Below are positions 1-11,652 of a stretch of 64,000 bases of DNA, one piece after another (position 1 is the first letter of the stretch; each line of letters opens with the position of its first letter). The DNA is taken from the NCBI RefSeq assembly GCF_000219625.1, contig NC_018209.1:186001-250000 (forward strand), read 5' to 3'. A model generated the notes under the pieces. It was given only the letters and a program-made list of their open reading frames with translations, was not told the origin of the DNA and searched no databases. Source of the stretch: Zymoseptoria tritici IPO323 (lineage: Eukaryota > Ascomycota > Dothideomycetes > Mycosphaerellales > Mycosphaerellaceae). The translations under genes were made by a program, and so were the position numbers.

Positions 1-2039
1 CGAAGCGGTATGTGGTCTTGCGAACGCATTGAACTCTGTCTGCAGCTGGCAATCACGAGGTGGCATAGCCGAGGATGGAGGCCGCCGAGATCGTTGGCAT
101 GTTGACGCCAACGGCATGCTTCTGGACGCTCGACAGTCGGGCGCAACGAGCACAGGCTGGGTGAAGCGTGTGGTGGACATTGTTGAAAAGCAACTCAAAG
201 AGGGCGAAAATTGGGGCGCTGGAACACTGTCGCCTCCTGTGCTGGAAGACATCCTGCAACAAATCACCGGGTCCGATGTTGCGAGCAAGGTAGATCTGCA
301 AGAGCTAACCAAAAGGCTACGGAAGACTCTCGACGTATGGACAGGCCAGAAGTGGGAAGGCGGAAGATTGGTCAGGCTGATCGAACGCGCAACGAAACGC
401 ATCTCCTGGCAAAGGTATCAAGACACTTATGTGCAGAAGCGACAAGGTCCATTGTCCAATTATAAGCGACCGCGATTGCCCAGCGCCCTCACGATACCCA
501 CCGCACCGACCGTCCTTCCATTCCACACCTTCACTTGTCCGATGTCATCCAAGCAGATCCGACAAATCTCGCAGCGCAACGCGCTTCGCATATCCACGGC
601 CACCTTGAAATCACCCTGGCTGCCATCACAAGTCTTTCCGCCGCCGAGGCCGCCGGCGCCTTGCTTGAGGGTTGGCTACGTGTCGTCTGACTTCAACAAC
701 CATCCCCTCGCGCACTTGATGCAATCAGTGTTCGGTCTGCATGATCAGAAGCGTGTGGAGGCTATATGCTATGCGACCACAGCCAGCGACAACTCACCAC
801 ATCGTCAGCAGATCCAAAACGAGGCTCCGGTCTTCCACGATGCGAGTTCTTGGTCGGCTGAGAGGCTTGTCAAACAAATTGTGCAGGACGGCTGCCATAT
901 TTTGGTGAATCTCAACGGCTATACACGTGGTGCGCGCAACGAAGTCTTCGCAGCTCGTCCGGCTCCGATACAGATGTCCTTTATGGGATTTGCGGGAACA
1001 CTGGGCGCAGAGTGGTGCGACTATTTGTTGGCTGATGAGACCTCCGTTCCGCCAGACACGCTCCGACCTTGGCGCAGGAACGTTGATCTTGAAGACCAGC
1101 TTGTTGACGAGAACATGGGCGGTGATGATGACGATTGGGTGTACGGCGAGAACATCATCTACTGCCGCGACACATTCTTCTGCTGTGATCACAAGCAGAG
1201 TGCACCGGATGCGAATGACAGACGCCTGGGGTGGGACGAAGAGCAGAGACGAAGATGGCAGATGCGGAAAGAGCTCTTCCCACAACTGTCCGATGAAACG
1301 ATCATCTTTGGCAACTTCAATCAGCTCTACAAGGTGAGATGAGCCAGCGCACAAGCAAACCACGCCGCAGTCAACTGACCACGCACAGATCGATCCCACC
1401 ACTTTCCGCACATGGCTTCGCATTCTCGCTCGTGTGCCAAACTCCATCCTCTGGCTCCTCCGCTTCCCGGACCTAGGCGAATCCCATCTCCTCGCCACCG
1501 CTCGTCTTTGGGCCGGTTCGGAAGTCGCATCGCGAGTCATCTTCACTGACGTGGCGCCCAAGCACCTCCACATCTCGCGAGCGCGCGTATGTGACCTGGT
1601 CCTCGACACGGCGGAGTGCAATGCTCATACCACGGCCGCCGATGTGTTGTGGAGCGGCACGCCCTTGCTGACGTTGCCGAGGTATGCTTACAAAATGTGC
1701 AGTCGCATGGCGGCTAGTATTCTTCGAGGTGCTCTGCCGAAGAACGAAGAGGGCGACCAGGCTGCGGTGGAGTTGATTGCACACAACGAAGAGGACTACG
1801 AAGACAAAGCCGTTGCGTTGGGAAAGTCCATGTCTTATCCTCGGGAAAGCAAAGGTTTCGGGCAAGGACGACTCGTGGAGTTGAGAAAGATGTTGTTTCA
1901 TGCTCGTTGGAGCAGTGGACTGTTTGACACGAAGCGCTGGGTCAGAGATTTGGAGGATGCTTATGATGAGGCTTGGAGGAGATGGGTGGCGGGTGAGGGA
2001 GGGGATATTTGGCTGGATCAAATTCCAAGCAAGGCATGA
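1..2039 (+). CDS. O-GlcNAc transferase-like protein (GT41), 3' part
   Basis: This is the C-terminal part of a UDP-GlcNAc:protein O-linked N-acetylglucosaminyltransferase-like protein. The reading frame is open to the window edge, so the N-terminal TPR part lies upstream, outside the window. Two exons are seen: 2-1333 and 1389-2039, with a 55-nt phase-0 intron (GTGAGA...ACAG). Splicing joins 'GNFNQLYK' to 'IDPTTF', the conserved UDP-binding lysine region of the family. Other hallmarks are 'SSDFNNHPLAHLM' (the His motif of the catalytic half), 'NLNGYTRGARNEVFAARPAPIQ', 'RVPNSILWLLRFP', and 'HTTAADVLWSGTPLLTLP', which contacts the nucleotide sugar. An acidic insertion (GGDDDDW) sits between the two catalytic lobes. 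Family assignment is firm; that the fungal enzyme modifies nucleocytoplasmic proteins is inferred from the animal and plant family. Confidence 0.88.
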
Positions 2040-5000
2040 GAGGAAGACGGACATGCTCAAGGCGTTCTACAGGAGTTTGGAGAGGGTATTTGAACATGAT
2101 AGAGATGTCGTTTTTCACGACCGGCTGAATTTTTGGGAGTGATCGTTTTGCGGAAGGCGTCGTAGGCTTGCTTGTCGATATTCAATACCCACTACTTACT
2201 GCAAAGGCAGTCTTCAGGGCGAAATGGCGATCTTTACGCTCCGTGTCCCTCCGCTTCTTCCCTGTTCTCTCCACTTGTCAATCGTAGCGCTGCGACATCG
2301 TATCGTAGAACACCACCAGCGACCAAGGCCCTCGAACCAAATCTTCCGCGAATACTGGAGCGCTGCACCATGTAACAATCTCCCTCACGCACGAGGCCAA
2401 ATTCGATCGAACGAGGTTGAGCAGACAGACCCACGCACCCACAGTCACCGATAGTGGATCGCAGACATCGGCTCTTTCGCCGAGTTGAGCGTTAGCGGGT
2501 CGGACACGTGTGGTGTCACCCACTCTATCGATCTATATAGCACATGCCGACCGGGATCATGGCGATCTCGGGAATTTCGACGAAACAGTATGGAGTCTAT
2601 GGAAGGCTCGTGGGATTGATGTGGTCTCATGCAAGTGGGGACGAAGGAGTTCGAGCTATTCATGAAACGCGTGGACAGGTCGGGCGGTGAGTGCGAGACA
2701 TACCTTTCGAATACAGATCTTGATGAGGCCCACGACGCGAGTGAGAAGGTGTGACGCCGTGTCACCGGTTCCACGTTCTCCGTCACACAAGCGCTCCCCA
2801 GCCCGACATGGGTGTATAACTAACTCCTCGGAGCCAGTGATCGTGAGTTATAAGCGAACATGCATGGAGTGAGATCTCTCCCGGTGAGATGGTGCGATGT
2901 TTCGATCGATCGCGGCGTAGGGCGGGCGGGTTGATGTTGTGCAACAATGGGAGGCGAGTGCGTGGTAGTGTGTGACTTCAGATCTTGGAAATTGCCGGTG
3001 TAGATGCACGTACACGTTGACCTCGTGGATGATGATGGCTGGTTTTGATTAATGGTGTGGGGGAGACGAGGTTGAAGGTCCCTTTGTCTCGAGGTCTGGA
3101 TGGGCCCAGATCGATCAGGTGCTACAGCTTGAGTGGTAGTGACCGTCTCGATGTCTTCCCATGCGCTTGATTATGTGCTCGGTGTCTCGCTGATCGATGG
3201 TCGTACTGGTTGCACTACGGATTGATCGCTTCGATGACTGTCGTCGGCGGAACTGCCCCGTCGACATGGGTATGGCGTTTGAGACAGAGAGGAGGTGGAG
3301 GACGACGGCATGATGGCCCGATTTGGAGGGAGGGGATCGAAGAGGTGCCTTGTAGCGAACTCGTCTCGCCCCCACGGCGATCAGAATCAATACCGTCCTG
3401 TTACATCAGCGCTGGCCTCCGAAGGTGATGATGATGTTTTTAGAACTGCGGTCGATGTCGAAAAGAAAGTCAAACTCCACCACTTCGCCCAGCCGTTACA
3501 ACGTTCTCCACAAAATCGACGAAACTTAGACGCCCCCACAGGAAAGGCTCGGCCCACAGCTGCACGACCGGCGAGCCGCTGCAGAGCACGCGATCGTTGG
3601 GAAGATCTGATCTTTCTTCAGGGAACATGCTTGTTGCTTTGCATGCTGCATGTGCTTGTGCATCATTCAACCGCGGATGTCGAGCTCGGAGTTGTTGGAA
3701 GGCGTCCGGCAGTCTTCGAGGAGGAGCAAACGGAAGGGCGATTTCTTATCATGAAATCGGCTCAGCCATTTGATGGATGTGAGAGTGATCACGCGACATT
3801 GCTCATGGACAACCGGAGAAGCTCTAGTATGTATTCGACTCAAGAACCTCGATGCCCAAAAGTCCGGCAATACAGACATCGATTCTGAATCAATCCACTC
3901 GCAATCGCTCCGATCTTCAGCAGACACATCCTCCATATATCCACCCCCGATCTGCAATAGAGAATGCTTGCATGCAAAAGTCGACCGGGAGCCCTGGCAT
4001 ATTCACACAAGAGAGATAGGCAGACAAGCTCCAAGAAATGCGATTGACATTTCTGAAAAAGGCGGGAAATCAGCAGCAACGTGGCTATTTCCAGTATACT
4101 TTTCTCTCTCTCTCGGTCCTCGGCATGGCATGGTGTGGATATGAGCTTTGTTTCTGGATGAATCATGATCATAAAGACATACGCGTCGATCCTGAGAGAG
4201 CGACATGTGAAGACTGTCGGTTCTTCGTTGCTTGACGTCGCGAGGATGCATGTTTCGTCCTGCTATCACGTTAGCAGCGATATAGTGATGTCCCCTTGAG
4301 GATAATATGGTCACTGACCGACGTACAGCACTCATCGTGATAGCCATATACATGACGTTCACCGGCACGTGTGATATAAGCGCCTGTTCTGGCTGACAAG
4401 GAAGGAGGGATGGTCTCGTTGGCATTCAAGTAGTCAGGCCACTTGCTCTTGTCCTGAGTCCGAGACTTGTTCTGTCGCAAAGCGAAGGAAGGCCAGCCAC
4501 GAGTCACGACACCGGCACTCTCTTTCGTACAAGAGTGTAGCTCTCGTACACAGCGCAGTCGAAGAGTCAAGGCGTGCATATGTCTCCGGAGTCCGGACTG
4601 TAGGATGAAGTAAGTACCGGGTACCGACCGTGGGATACATTGGGCTTTTGCCAGCATGACTCGTTCGCACACTACCACCCCTCATCGCGGAGGAAGGCTG
4701 ATTCTTATCACGACGACACGCACGCTCTTGGAGCAGGATAAATAAATGTCTTGTTGATAACGATGGTGGTAGATGACGAAACCGATGACATAGGGCGAAC
4801 GAAAAGTGTCCAAGACGTTCGCAAGAAGGGATGCCCTCCCTGTCCAGCGGCTCCGCTCAGATGGCAGGGGTTCGGCATGATGCTAGCAGGGAGGGCCCTG
4901 TCGAATTCCCGACCTCTTTCGACGACACGATAGCACGAGAGAATTTTCGTGTGAAGCGGAGTTGTTGCTTGATGAGAGAGCCAGACAGAGGTGGATGAGA

Positions 5001-7580
5001 AATGCTGCGGAAGGAACGAGGAGGGAGTGGATCTGAGTGTGTCGGGTGATGCGATGATGATGAGTGGTAAGTCTTGCTTGCGGCCGCATTCACCGCTTTG
5101 CGGCAGCAGGCCATCGTGATCAGCAGAGATTGTCTGATGATATTGCGCAGCCAGACGTGACGTGGTGGTGCCATTGATGGATCGCTAGCAGCCACCTTGC
5201 TCTTCCGAAGTGAGAGAGTGGAGTTGGTGGAGTGGGAGCAGTCTGCTCGACACTCTGCTCTTGTCGCATACATTCCCAGACATCCTGCGAGAGTCGCAGA
5301 CATGCTCAGAAATGTCTGCCAGACACCCTACACGCTTATACTTTCGCAGACTCTCGCAGAAAGGCTGAGAAAGTCGCAGTGGATCTTGCGATCGAAGCTC
5401 ATCAGTACGCAGACATGCGGAGAGAGTCGCAGTAAGTCTTGCGACCCTTACTCCTACAGACGTACCGGATCCTTCGCGGACATTCGCAGATTGCATGCAG
5501 ATGCCGCCGACAGTCTCCTCCAGGTCATGGGTGGACTTTCCTGGCCAAACGGAAGCACAGCGATACGCACGATCGCCAGGCCACTCGCATGCCTATCGTC
5601 ATCAGCCTGTATTTCGGAGCCTGGAGCGAGATCAGCGACAATGTCCACGCAACGGCGCAACGATTGATGACATGGCAGCACCACAAACCAACTCCAGCCG
5701 ATCGCCGTGATGGACGAAATGAGACACAACCACGCCCTCACCAACGTCTTTTACCATTGAACGGACAAAGGGTCAACGAGATGTAAACAACAGAAGCCAA
5801 AGAGAGAAAAAGCCGAGATGAGATGACCAACCCAGACATTCGCCACGCGTAGAGCCAGGAAGTGCTTTCCAACTGCCAGACGTTGGACCTCCAGAGCAAT
5901 GATCCAGCGTCTCTGCAACGGCGAGGGTAAATTTGTTGATGTTGACTGATGAGGAGCGCAATTCTGGACAAGACGGGATACAGTCGCCATGTACCTTCCG
6001 AAATAATGCTTTTGCACATCGCCGCTGCGGTTGGAGAAGCCGGGCCAGATCTTGGTGGATGATGGGCGGCGGTCGGGGAAGAGTGGTGGGCTGCGTTGGC
6101 ACGTAACGTCGGGGGAGCGATGCGCTTGTTCCGGAACGTGTATAGTAGCTTCCATGGAGGACTTTCCGATGAGATATGCTGCTTGCAACTCGAGGCTTTC
6201 TGCATACAACGGAGCATTACAATATGTGTTGTCTTGTGTGGGAGAGATTGCAATGCTTCTTCTTGCCCATGTGGTGAGCTCCGTCATCGATATAGGTTTG
6301 TTGATGTTGTGGTGAGCGTTGGAACGTTGGAACGTCGGTATTGTTGATGTAGGAATTCTCCGGCGCGCACAACTGCCGAAACCTTTGGTCCGTTGTAATG
6401 AGGAACGACTCGATCGAACAACGTCGACTGTTGCGATGGGGATGTTACTTCGTCTTTGGTGGAAGAAAGCCCTGCTGTGGAGATCTGACGAGTAAAGTCA
6501 TCCGTCGATGACGAACATCGAGTTCGGCGTGTGACACCGGCTCCTACACCACAGTGCACAGCAGTACATGTCACACGATGAGCGTACAGAACGATCTCGT
6601 GCATTACTGCATATTGCACATCGCTGTGAGATGGAGAGCAGAGCAGTACAGTAGATCTCGTGCAGAAGGAAGCCAGCCAGCCATAGCCCCACAATTCTCG
6701 GATCGGATGCAGGCTGCGGGTGCACTTCCCTGTCGGACCTGGGATCTGGCTTGCCGGCCAACCCCTGCACCACAGCACCTCTTCTGTGAGTGAATCCGTG
6801 GCACTGGCTGCTGCGACCTTTTTGGGGTCCCATCCGGCTTCTCGAGGGAAGCACACACGAAATGCCTGGGAGATTTCAGCAGTTTGTGCGGCGGGCGCGG
6901 TGGTGGAAGCCGTTCGCCGAGGTCTGGTTCTGTATCCAACGGTATGATTGAGGGCGGATGAGCGATGATGATGGACAACAACAGTTGGACGCTGAGCGGC
7001 GATTCGCAGTCGTGGTGGGAGTGAAGAACGGTAGGTGAGACATAACAAACAGTCGTATCGATGAGAGCAGACACGGTCGACGACATGGAAGAGAGAGTAG
7101 AGAGAGTTTCCTCATAGTGTGGTCGTCTTTGTCCGAGAACGAAGCTACTAGTTCTACCCCTTCTTCGCTCCCGGGCCTTGCTCATCATTAGAGTTTCCCT
7201 GGCGCGCAAGTGAATCAGCCGGAGGGAAAACCTTCATGCATCGCGCTAGAGAGGATGGACCGTCAAGTGTGAAGCAAACCAAGCGTAACCTTGCGCATGG
7301 ATCTCTTGGTCTCTCTCTCTGCAACGCACGGGCGAACGTGCAGCTGCAGGCATGAGATTGGCATGGTTTCCCGATCCCTCGACCGCCGCGCTAGCTTATA
7401 GTGATGAACGACGGCCGAGTCTAATTCTCTCCGCCGGCACGGGTCCACGAGACGAGACGGATACATAACTCTCAACTCCCAAGACGCTGCAAACATTTCT
7501 TCCCATCGTTCATCCTCCGTTTCAGAGTCTTCTTTCTTCTCAGCAACGTTCTGTCAGTTCAACGCATCCTGTTATACCAG
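2040..7580. other. 5.5 kb gene-poor region upstream of the FlbD-like gene
   Basis: I see no ORF here with family signatures, good splice continuity or an ATG-initiated coding look. The longest open frame (6284-7048, minus) starts at TTG and is compositionally random. TATA-like words occur (for example TATATAG near 2536), and a CGCAG-rich repeat patch lies at 5290-5490. Long upstream regions are common for fungal developmental regulators, so the right-hand part is probably promoter and leader of the Myb gene at 7803. The left part includes the 3' UTR of the GT41 gene. An unannotated non-coding RNA cannot be excluded. Confidence 0.5.
5290..5490. repeat. CGCAG-rich degenerate repeat patch
   Basis: Seven CGCAG words occur on the plus strand within about 200 bp (near 5295, 5345, 5355, 5375, 5408, 5428 and 5485), most as TCGCAGA or GTCGCAGT. 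Two longer copies, about 54 bp apart (near 5371 and 5425), share AGTCGCAGT followed three bases later by TCTTGCGA. It looks like an old imperfect tandem repeat or a cluster of binding sites. Confidence 0.55.
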
Positions 7581-7670
7581 GTCAGTCCCCACTCAACCGT
7601 CGACGATGTTCGTTGTTCATCGACAACGACTTCGTTCGGACTTTTTACTGACTGTGAGACACTCTTCCAG
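7581..7670 (+). other. Predicted 5'-UTR intron of the FlbD-like gene
   Basis: A strong donor (CAG|GTCAGT) at 7581 is followed by a branch-like ACTGAC and a TTCCAG acceptor ending at 7670, giving a 90-nt intron 133 nt before the start codon. It contains an ATG (7606) that would open a 35-codon upstream ORF ending at 7713 if the intron were retained. The surrounding leader is pyrimidine-rich and then C/A-rich, typical of fungal 5' UTRs. Confidence 0.5.
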
Positions 7671-7802
7671 TCACTCCTTCAACTCCGACCATAGCAGCAT
7701 AGCACAGCAATAGAATTGCAACAGCAACTCTACCTCCCTTCAAGACAGCCAGACGATTGAACAGCTCGAACGCACAGCGAGAACGACAAACGAATCTTCA
7801 AC

Positions 7803-9080
7803 ATGCCTCAACACAAGCGCGGTCCGTGGTCGCAGCAGGAAGACCAACTCCTCCTCCACCTCGTCTCAGTCCACGGTGCACACAACTGGGTCCGCATCTC
7901 CTCGACCATCCAGACTCGTTCGCCCAAGCAATGTCGAGAACGATTCCACCAGAACCTCAAACCCAACCTGAACCATGATCCGATCACTCCCGAGGAGGGC
8001 ATTCTCATCGAGCAAATGGTGGCCGACATGGGCAAGCGATGGGCAGAGATTGCACGCCGTCTGCGAGGACGCAGTGACAATGCGGTGAAGAACTGGTGGA
8101 ATGGAGGCATGAACCGACGACGACGCAACAACCAGCAACGCCGCGCCGAGTTCGAGGTCCGTCATCAACAACACCAGCCTCAGCAGGTCCAACAGCACCA
8201 CTACCAACCTCAACAACACCACGCCATGCAACAACAACAACAACAACAACCTCTTCCTCAGCAATTCCACCCTCACCAACAATCCATGATGGCGCCTCAG
8301 CAGTTCTACGGCCAACAGATGTATCAGCCAACAAGCCACAGCCAACCTCAACAGCTCAGCATCCCGCACAACCTGACCGCCTTCAACGGACGTCTCTACG
8401 ATACCCCTCTCCCATCTCCATCCGCCTTTTCCCAAATGTCCGCCGAGGGCGCCCCATCTCTCATCTCCGACTCCTCCTCCGTCCACTCCGCTCGCTCCCC
8501 TCACACCGGCCCCTCACCCATCGAACTCCCTCCCCTCTCCGGCGCGCGGGAAGAACACCGCCGCACATCCGGCTCCCTGCTCCGCCTCGGCGTCCCGGGA
8601 ACCTTCGCCCAAGAACAAGACTTCAACATGAACGCCATGTCCATGCAGCAATACGACCATTCCATGCCGAAACCCCAGAACATGCTGCAAGAATCCTTCA
8701 TGCCTCAACAGCAACAACAACAACAACAACTCCCCACTCCCGTCGCCTATCTCCCCTCTCAACCCCGCCAGCCATCTCAACTCTCGCAACAACAACAACA
8801 CATGCAACAGCAACAATACGCCATGCACCAACAGCACGTCCAACAACAACAACAGCAACAACGACGACCCATGACCGGCTACCCGATGGCGCACTACCCC
8901 ACCAACCAGCAACATACCTACCCTCAACAGATGCACCACCAGGTCAAGCAGCAGCAACATCACCAGCAACAACAGCAGGTGTACGTCGACCCATCGATTT
9001 CCACGCCCATCTTGTCCGAGCGTACGCTGGAAGGTGGCTCGCCTAAGGACAAGATGAGCTTGTCCAACCTGACCACATGA
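7803..9080 (+). CDS. flbD: FlbD-like R2R3 Myb transcription factor
   Basis: A 425-aa nuclear DNA-binding protein. Two Myb repeats occupy about residues 5-107: 'RGPWSQQEDQLLLHLV' with 'SPKQCRERFHQNLKP' (first repeat) and 'ITPEEGILIEQMV' with 'GRSDNAVKNWWNGGMNRR' (second repeat). This order and spacing match Aspergillus FlbD / Neurospora Rca-1, regulators of asexual sporulation. The rest is low-complexity, with many Gln runs (CAA/CAG tracts near 8227-8250, 8705-8730, 8785-8860 and 8940-8980), consistent with an activation or prion-like region. The ATG at 7803 has a good context (CAACATGCC) and opens directly into the Myb domain. The gene has no coding introns. The frame continues for 23 sensible codons after the TGA at 9078-9080 (see findings). 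Long antisense ORFs across the Gln tracts are shadows. The conidiation role is known from the family and inferred here. Confidence 0.86.
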   Translation: MPQHKRGPWSQQEDQLLLHLVSVHGAHNWVRISSTIQTRSPKQCRERFHQNLKPNLNHDPITPEEGILIEQMVADMGKRWAEIARRLRGRSDNAVKNWWNGGMNRRRRNNQQRRAEFEVRHQQHQPQQVQQHHYQPQQHHAMQQQQQQQPLPQQFHPHQQSMMAPQQFYGQQMYQPTSHSQPQQLSIPHNLTAFNGRLYDTPLPSPSAFSQMSAEGAPSLISDSSSVHSARSPHTGPSPIELPPLSGAREEHRRTSGSLLRLGVPGTFAQEQDFNMNAMSMQQYDHSMPKPQNMLQESFMPQQQQQQQQLPTPVAYLPSQPRQPSQLSQQQQHMQQQQYAMHQQHVQQQQQQQRRPMTGYPMAHYPTNQQHTYPQQMHHQVKQQQHHQQQQQVYVDPSISTPILSERTLEGGSPKDKMSLSNLTT

Positions 9081-9152
9081 CAACCAAAGATCGTCGTCTC
9101 GGACTTTGAGAAGGGAGACGACAAGGAGAATGCCGTTCCGACGGCTTCTTGA

Positions 9153-11652
9153 GAGGCGAATGGGAGAGTGTAATGTAATCACTTGATGCAGGCACGAGGA
9201 GAATGACGGTGACGATGGGATGATGAGATATTGGAGATGACCTCAACGTTGGTCGAGAGGAGAGATTTCGTATCTCGTTTGATTTTTTTCTTGATGAGCG
9301 TTTCAGCGACTAGGAAGAGAGTAGATGAGATGGCTACGAGCTAATCGCTCGAGCCCGGAGACAGACAGAATCAGTGTCCACAGCACATTCAAAAAAATTC
9401 ACAACAATTACCTTCACCTTTTACGCCTCATCTTGACTCACCTCAGTTTTTTTCTCCTCGTTGCCTCTTCTTCCTTCCCTCTCGTTCCTTCCTTCCTTCT
9501 TTCCCAATTTCGTATTCCCTCATCATCAACGTTGAACATGTCTCACTCTGTTCACAACAGACCACGTCACGCCCCACTGCCGTTGATCGCACTGGCAGTC
9601 AACGTTCGCCTCCTTGGTCCATAGCAACAATCACAACATTCAACTCACCTCTCACTCACCTGAGATCAACAGGGCTCAATACTTCCGTTGCAGACATGTC
9701 TCACTCCCTCCATTCAAGGCCAACAACCAGCAACCAGCAACCCGAACGACTACGAGCGAGGCGCGGAATGAAATTCCTCCAATCAACGAGAGTCGGGGGA
9801 CCACTCTTGACCGTTTGCGTCGACCACGGGAGCAAGACGGACTCCCCTGCAGAAGTCCGCTGGCATTCCATGGAAGTTTGGGAGGGACAAATGACGGGCA
9901 CTTTCGGATCGTCGTCGCCGTCAGAGGCGGAGGGGAGCCAATGCTGAGGGGTGTCCGGGGAGAAGGCGTGGGTGTTCCTGGACGATGGCGGACCACTCTG
10001 GCCGAGGGAGACGTGCGGCGTTTGCGGCTGCTATCCACGCCTACAGCTGCCTCCGGGGGAATTCGACAGATAGATTGCGAAACGAGGGAGCGCCCATAAT
10101 GAGGTTCTCGTTTGTGATCTTGAAGCCTGAAGAACTCCAGCAGCATGAACGTCTCGCGAGGCCAAAATGACGATGACGAGCGTCCAACCTCGATCGTCAG
10201 CGCCCTGCAGAAGTCCAGTCCAGTCTTCACTCCGGCCGTTTGCAAATCGCCAAAGTCAAAGACCTGACAGTCCACGCCCTACGCGCTTCGCGCACGCGTG
10301 CGACGTACGTACCAGGAAAGCGGATGGGACGGTTCAACGTCTGGCTTGGTAGCGCGCCACATGAAGTGCAGCGCGGAACAAAAGATTCTGGACCCGGTCC
10401 CTGGAATCAGAATTGTCAGATCAATGTCGTCACACTTTGGAGAGTTGTGATCTGCAGTGGATATGTCCGTATTGTGAGCTGCGTATTGTATATCCCAGAC
10501 AATATACCATTGTCGACACAGGGTTGTGCTCAGGGGTATCTTTGTGCGACGAGCATGTCACATTGGGCATGCGCATCTTTTCTTTCACGAGCGAGTGCCG
10601 CCATGACACGCCTTCGCTCGGCAAAGGCTGCGGACGCCATTGCTCTAGTCACGGCACGCACGGCCGTTGAGATGAGGAGCGCTGGCGCTCGTGCTTTCCC
10701 CTTCAGGTTAAAGCAAGTCCCGCGTGTCAGTGGAAGAATGCCGTCGCGGAGGTCTTGATGATGGCCGGACATGTTGATGCGTACTGGTGAGGCTGAAACC
10801 TGCATGCATCACGACGGATGGATGTACTTTGATGTCCGATCCGGATGCTGTGCATGTTTCGCAGGAAGCGTGTCCATTGAGCCGTGTGAGGATGATCGAG
10901 GACCTTGGAGGACTGCCGGGAAATTGAGGATGGAGACTTTGGACGCGTTTCGTGATTCGTGAGTGGAGTTCTGGCTTTTGGCTTTGACTGATGGCACGCC
11001 TTGCAGACGCGGCCTGACGTGGAGGATTTCCTGGCGGTTGAAGACGTGCAGGACAAGGCGTGCAACGGCGAAATAACGGCTATACAAGAAAGAGGGTTGT
11101 GAAGGTGAAGACGAGGTTGGTCGGTGTTGTTTCCTTGTACGTGAGACTGTGAGATCTGTCTCTTGCTCCTGACATCACGTGAGAGCGTGACATGGTCGAA
11201 CATCCCTGTCGAACGTCCCTGTTCAGCATATCTTTCCTCGGTCCTTTTCCGATGGTATCAACTTGCGAGCGTAGTATAGACAGAACTCCTGCAACAATAG
11301 TACGGAGGAACGATTCTCCTTCCAAGATGACCTTTTCCTGCCCCGGAGTGTTGTCTTGTTCTCTTCCTTACACGAACTGATGGTCATGAATCTCGGATGT
11401 CCTTCCTCGACCAATCACAATCTCCGGCTTGGCCAGAAGTGAGAAGCCGGAAGTGGACGACACTTCTCTGAACCACCATCGTCTTGCATCTTCATACCCG
11501 ATTTTGCTATCATCATTGTTATTAAATACGTCTAACGACCAGCATTGGGATTACGCAATGCGCAATGCCGTCGCGTCTTCTTAGCATCCTCCACCCCGGC
11601 GTCTGTCTGCCTTGCCGCAGCTTGAGACCCTAGGCGGCGTCCTTCTCCGGCC
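9153..11652. other. Gene-poor region, FlbD-like gene to MTC6
   Basis: No family-recognisable coding sequence. Between 9440 and 9500 lies a strong C/T tract (repeated CTTCC units), followed by C/A-rich sequence resembling a fungal leader, so a plus-strand transcript may start near 9500. Two nearby ATGs (9538 and 9696) open with near-identical words, MSHSVHNRP and MSHSLHSRP. The second gives an 83-codon ORF to 9947 with no recognisable motif. A TCACGTGA palindrome lies near 11176. Confidence 0.4.

Noticed and set aside
4038..4235. 65-aa ORF with a hydrophobic segment (start MRLTFLKKAG)
   Set aside because: The hydrophobic segment is not at the N-terminus, codon choice looks random and there is no supporting context.
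6284..7048. 254-codon minus-strand open frame
   Set aside because: Starts at TTG, with random composition and no family signature or splice-supported extension. A chance open frame is plausible in a region of this length.
8514..9182. 222-codon Leu-rich antisense frame over the FlbD-like gene
   Set aside because: Produced by CAA/CAG repeats read on the other strand (poly-Leu/Val); no independent support.
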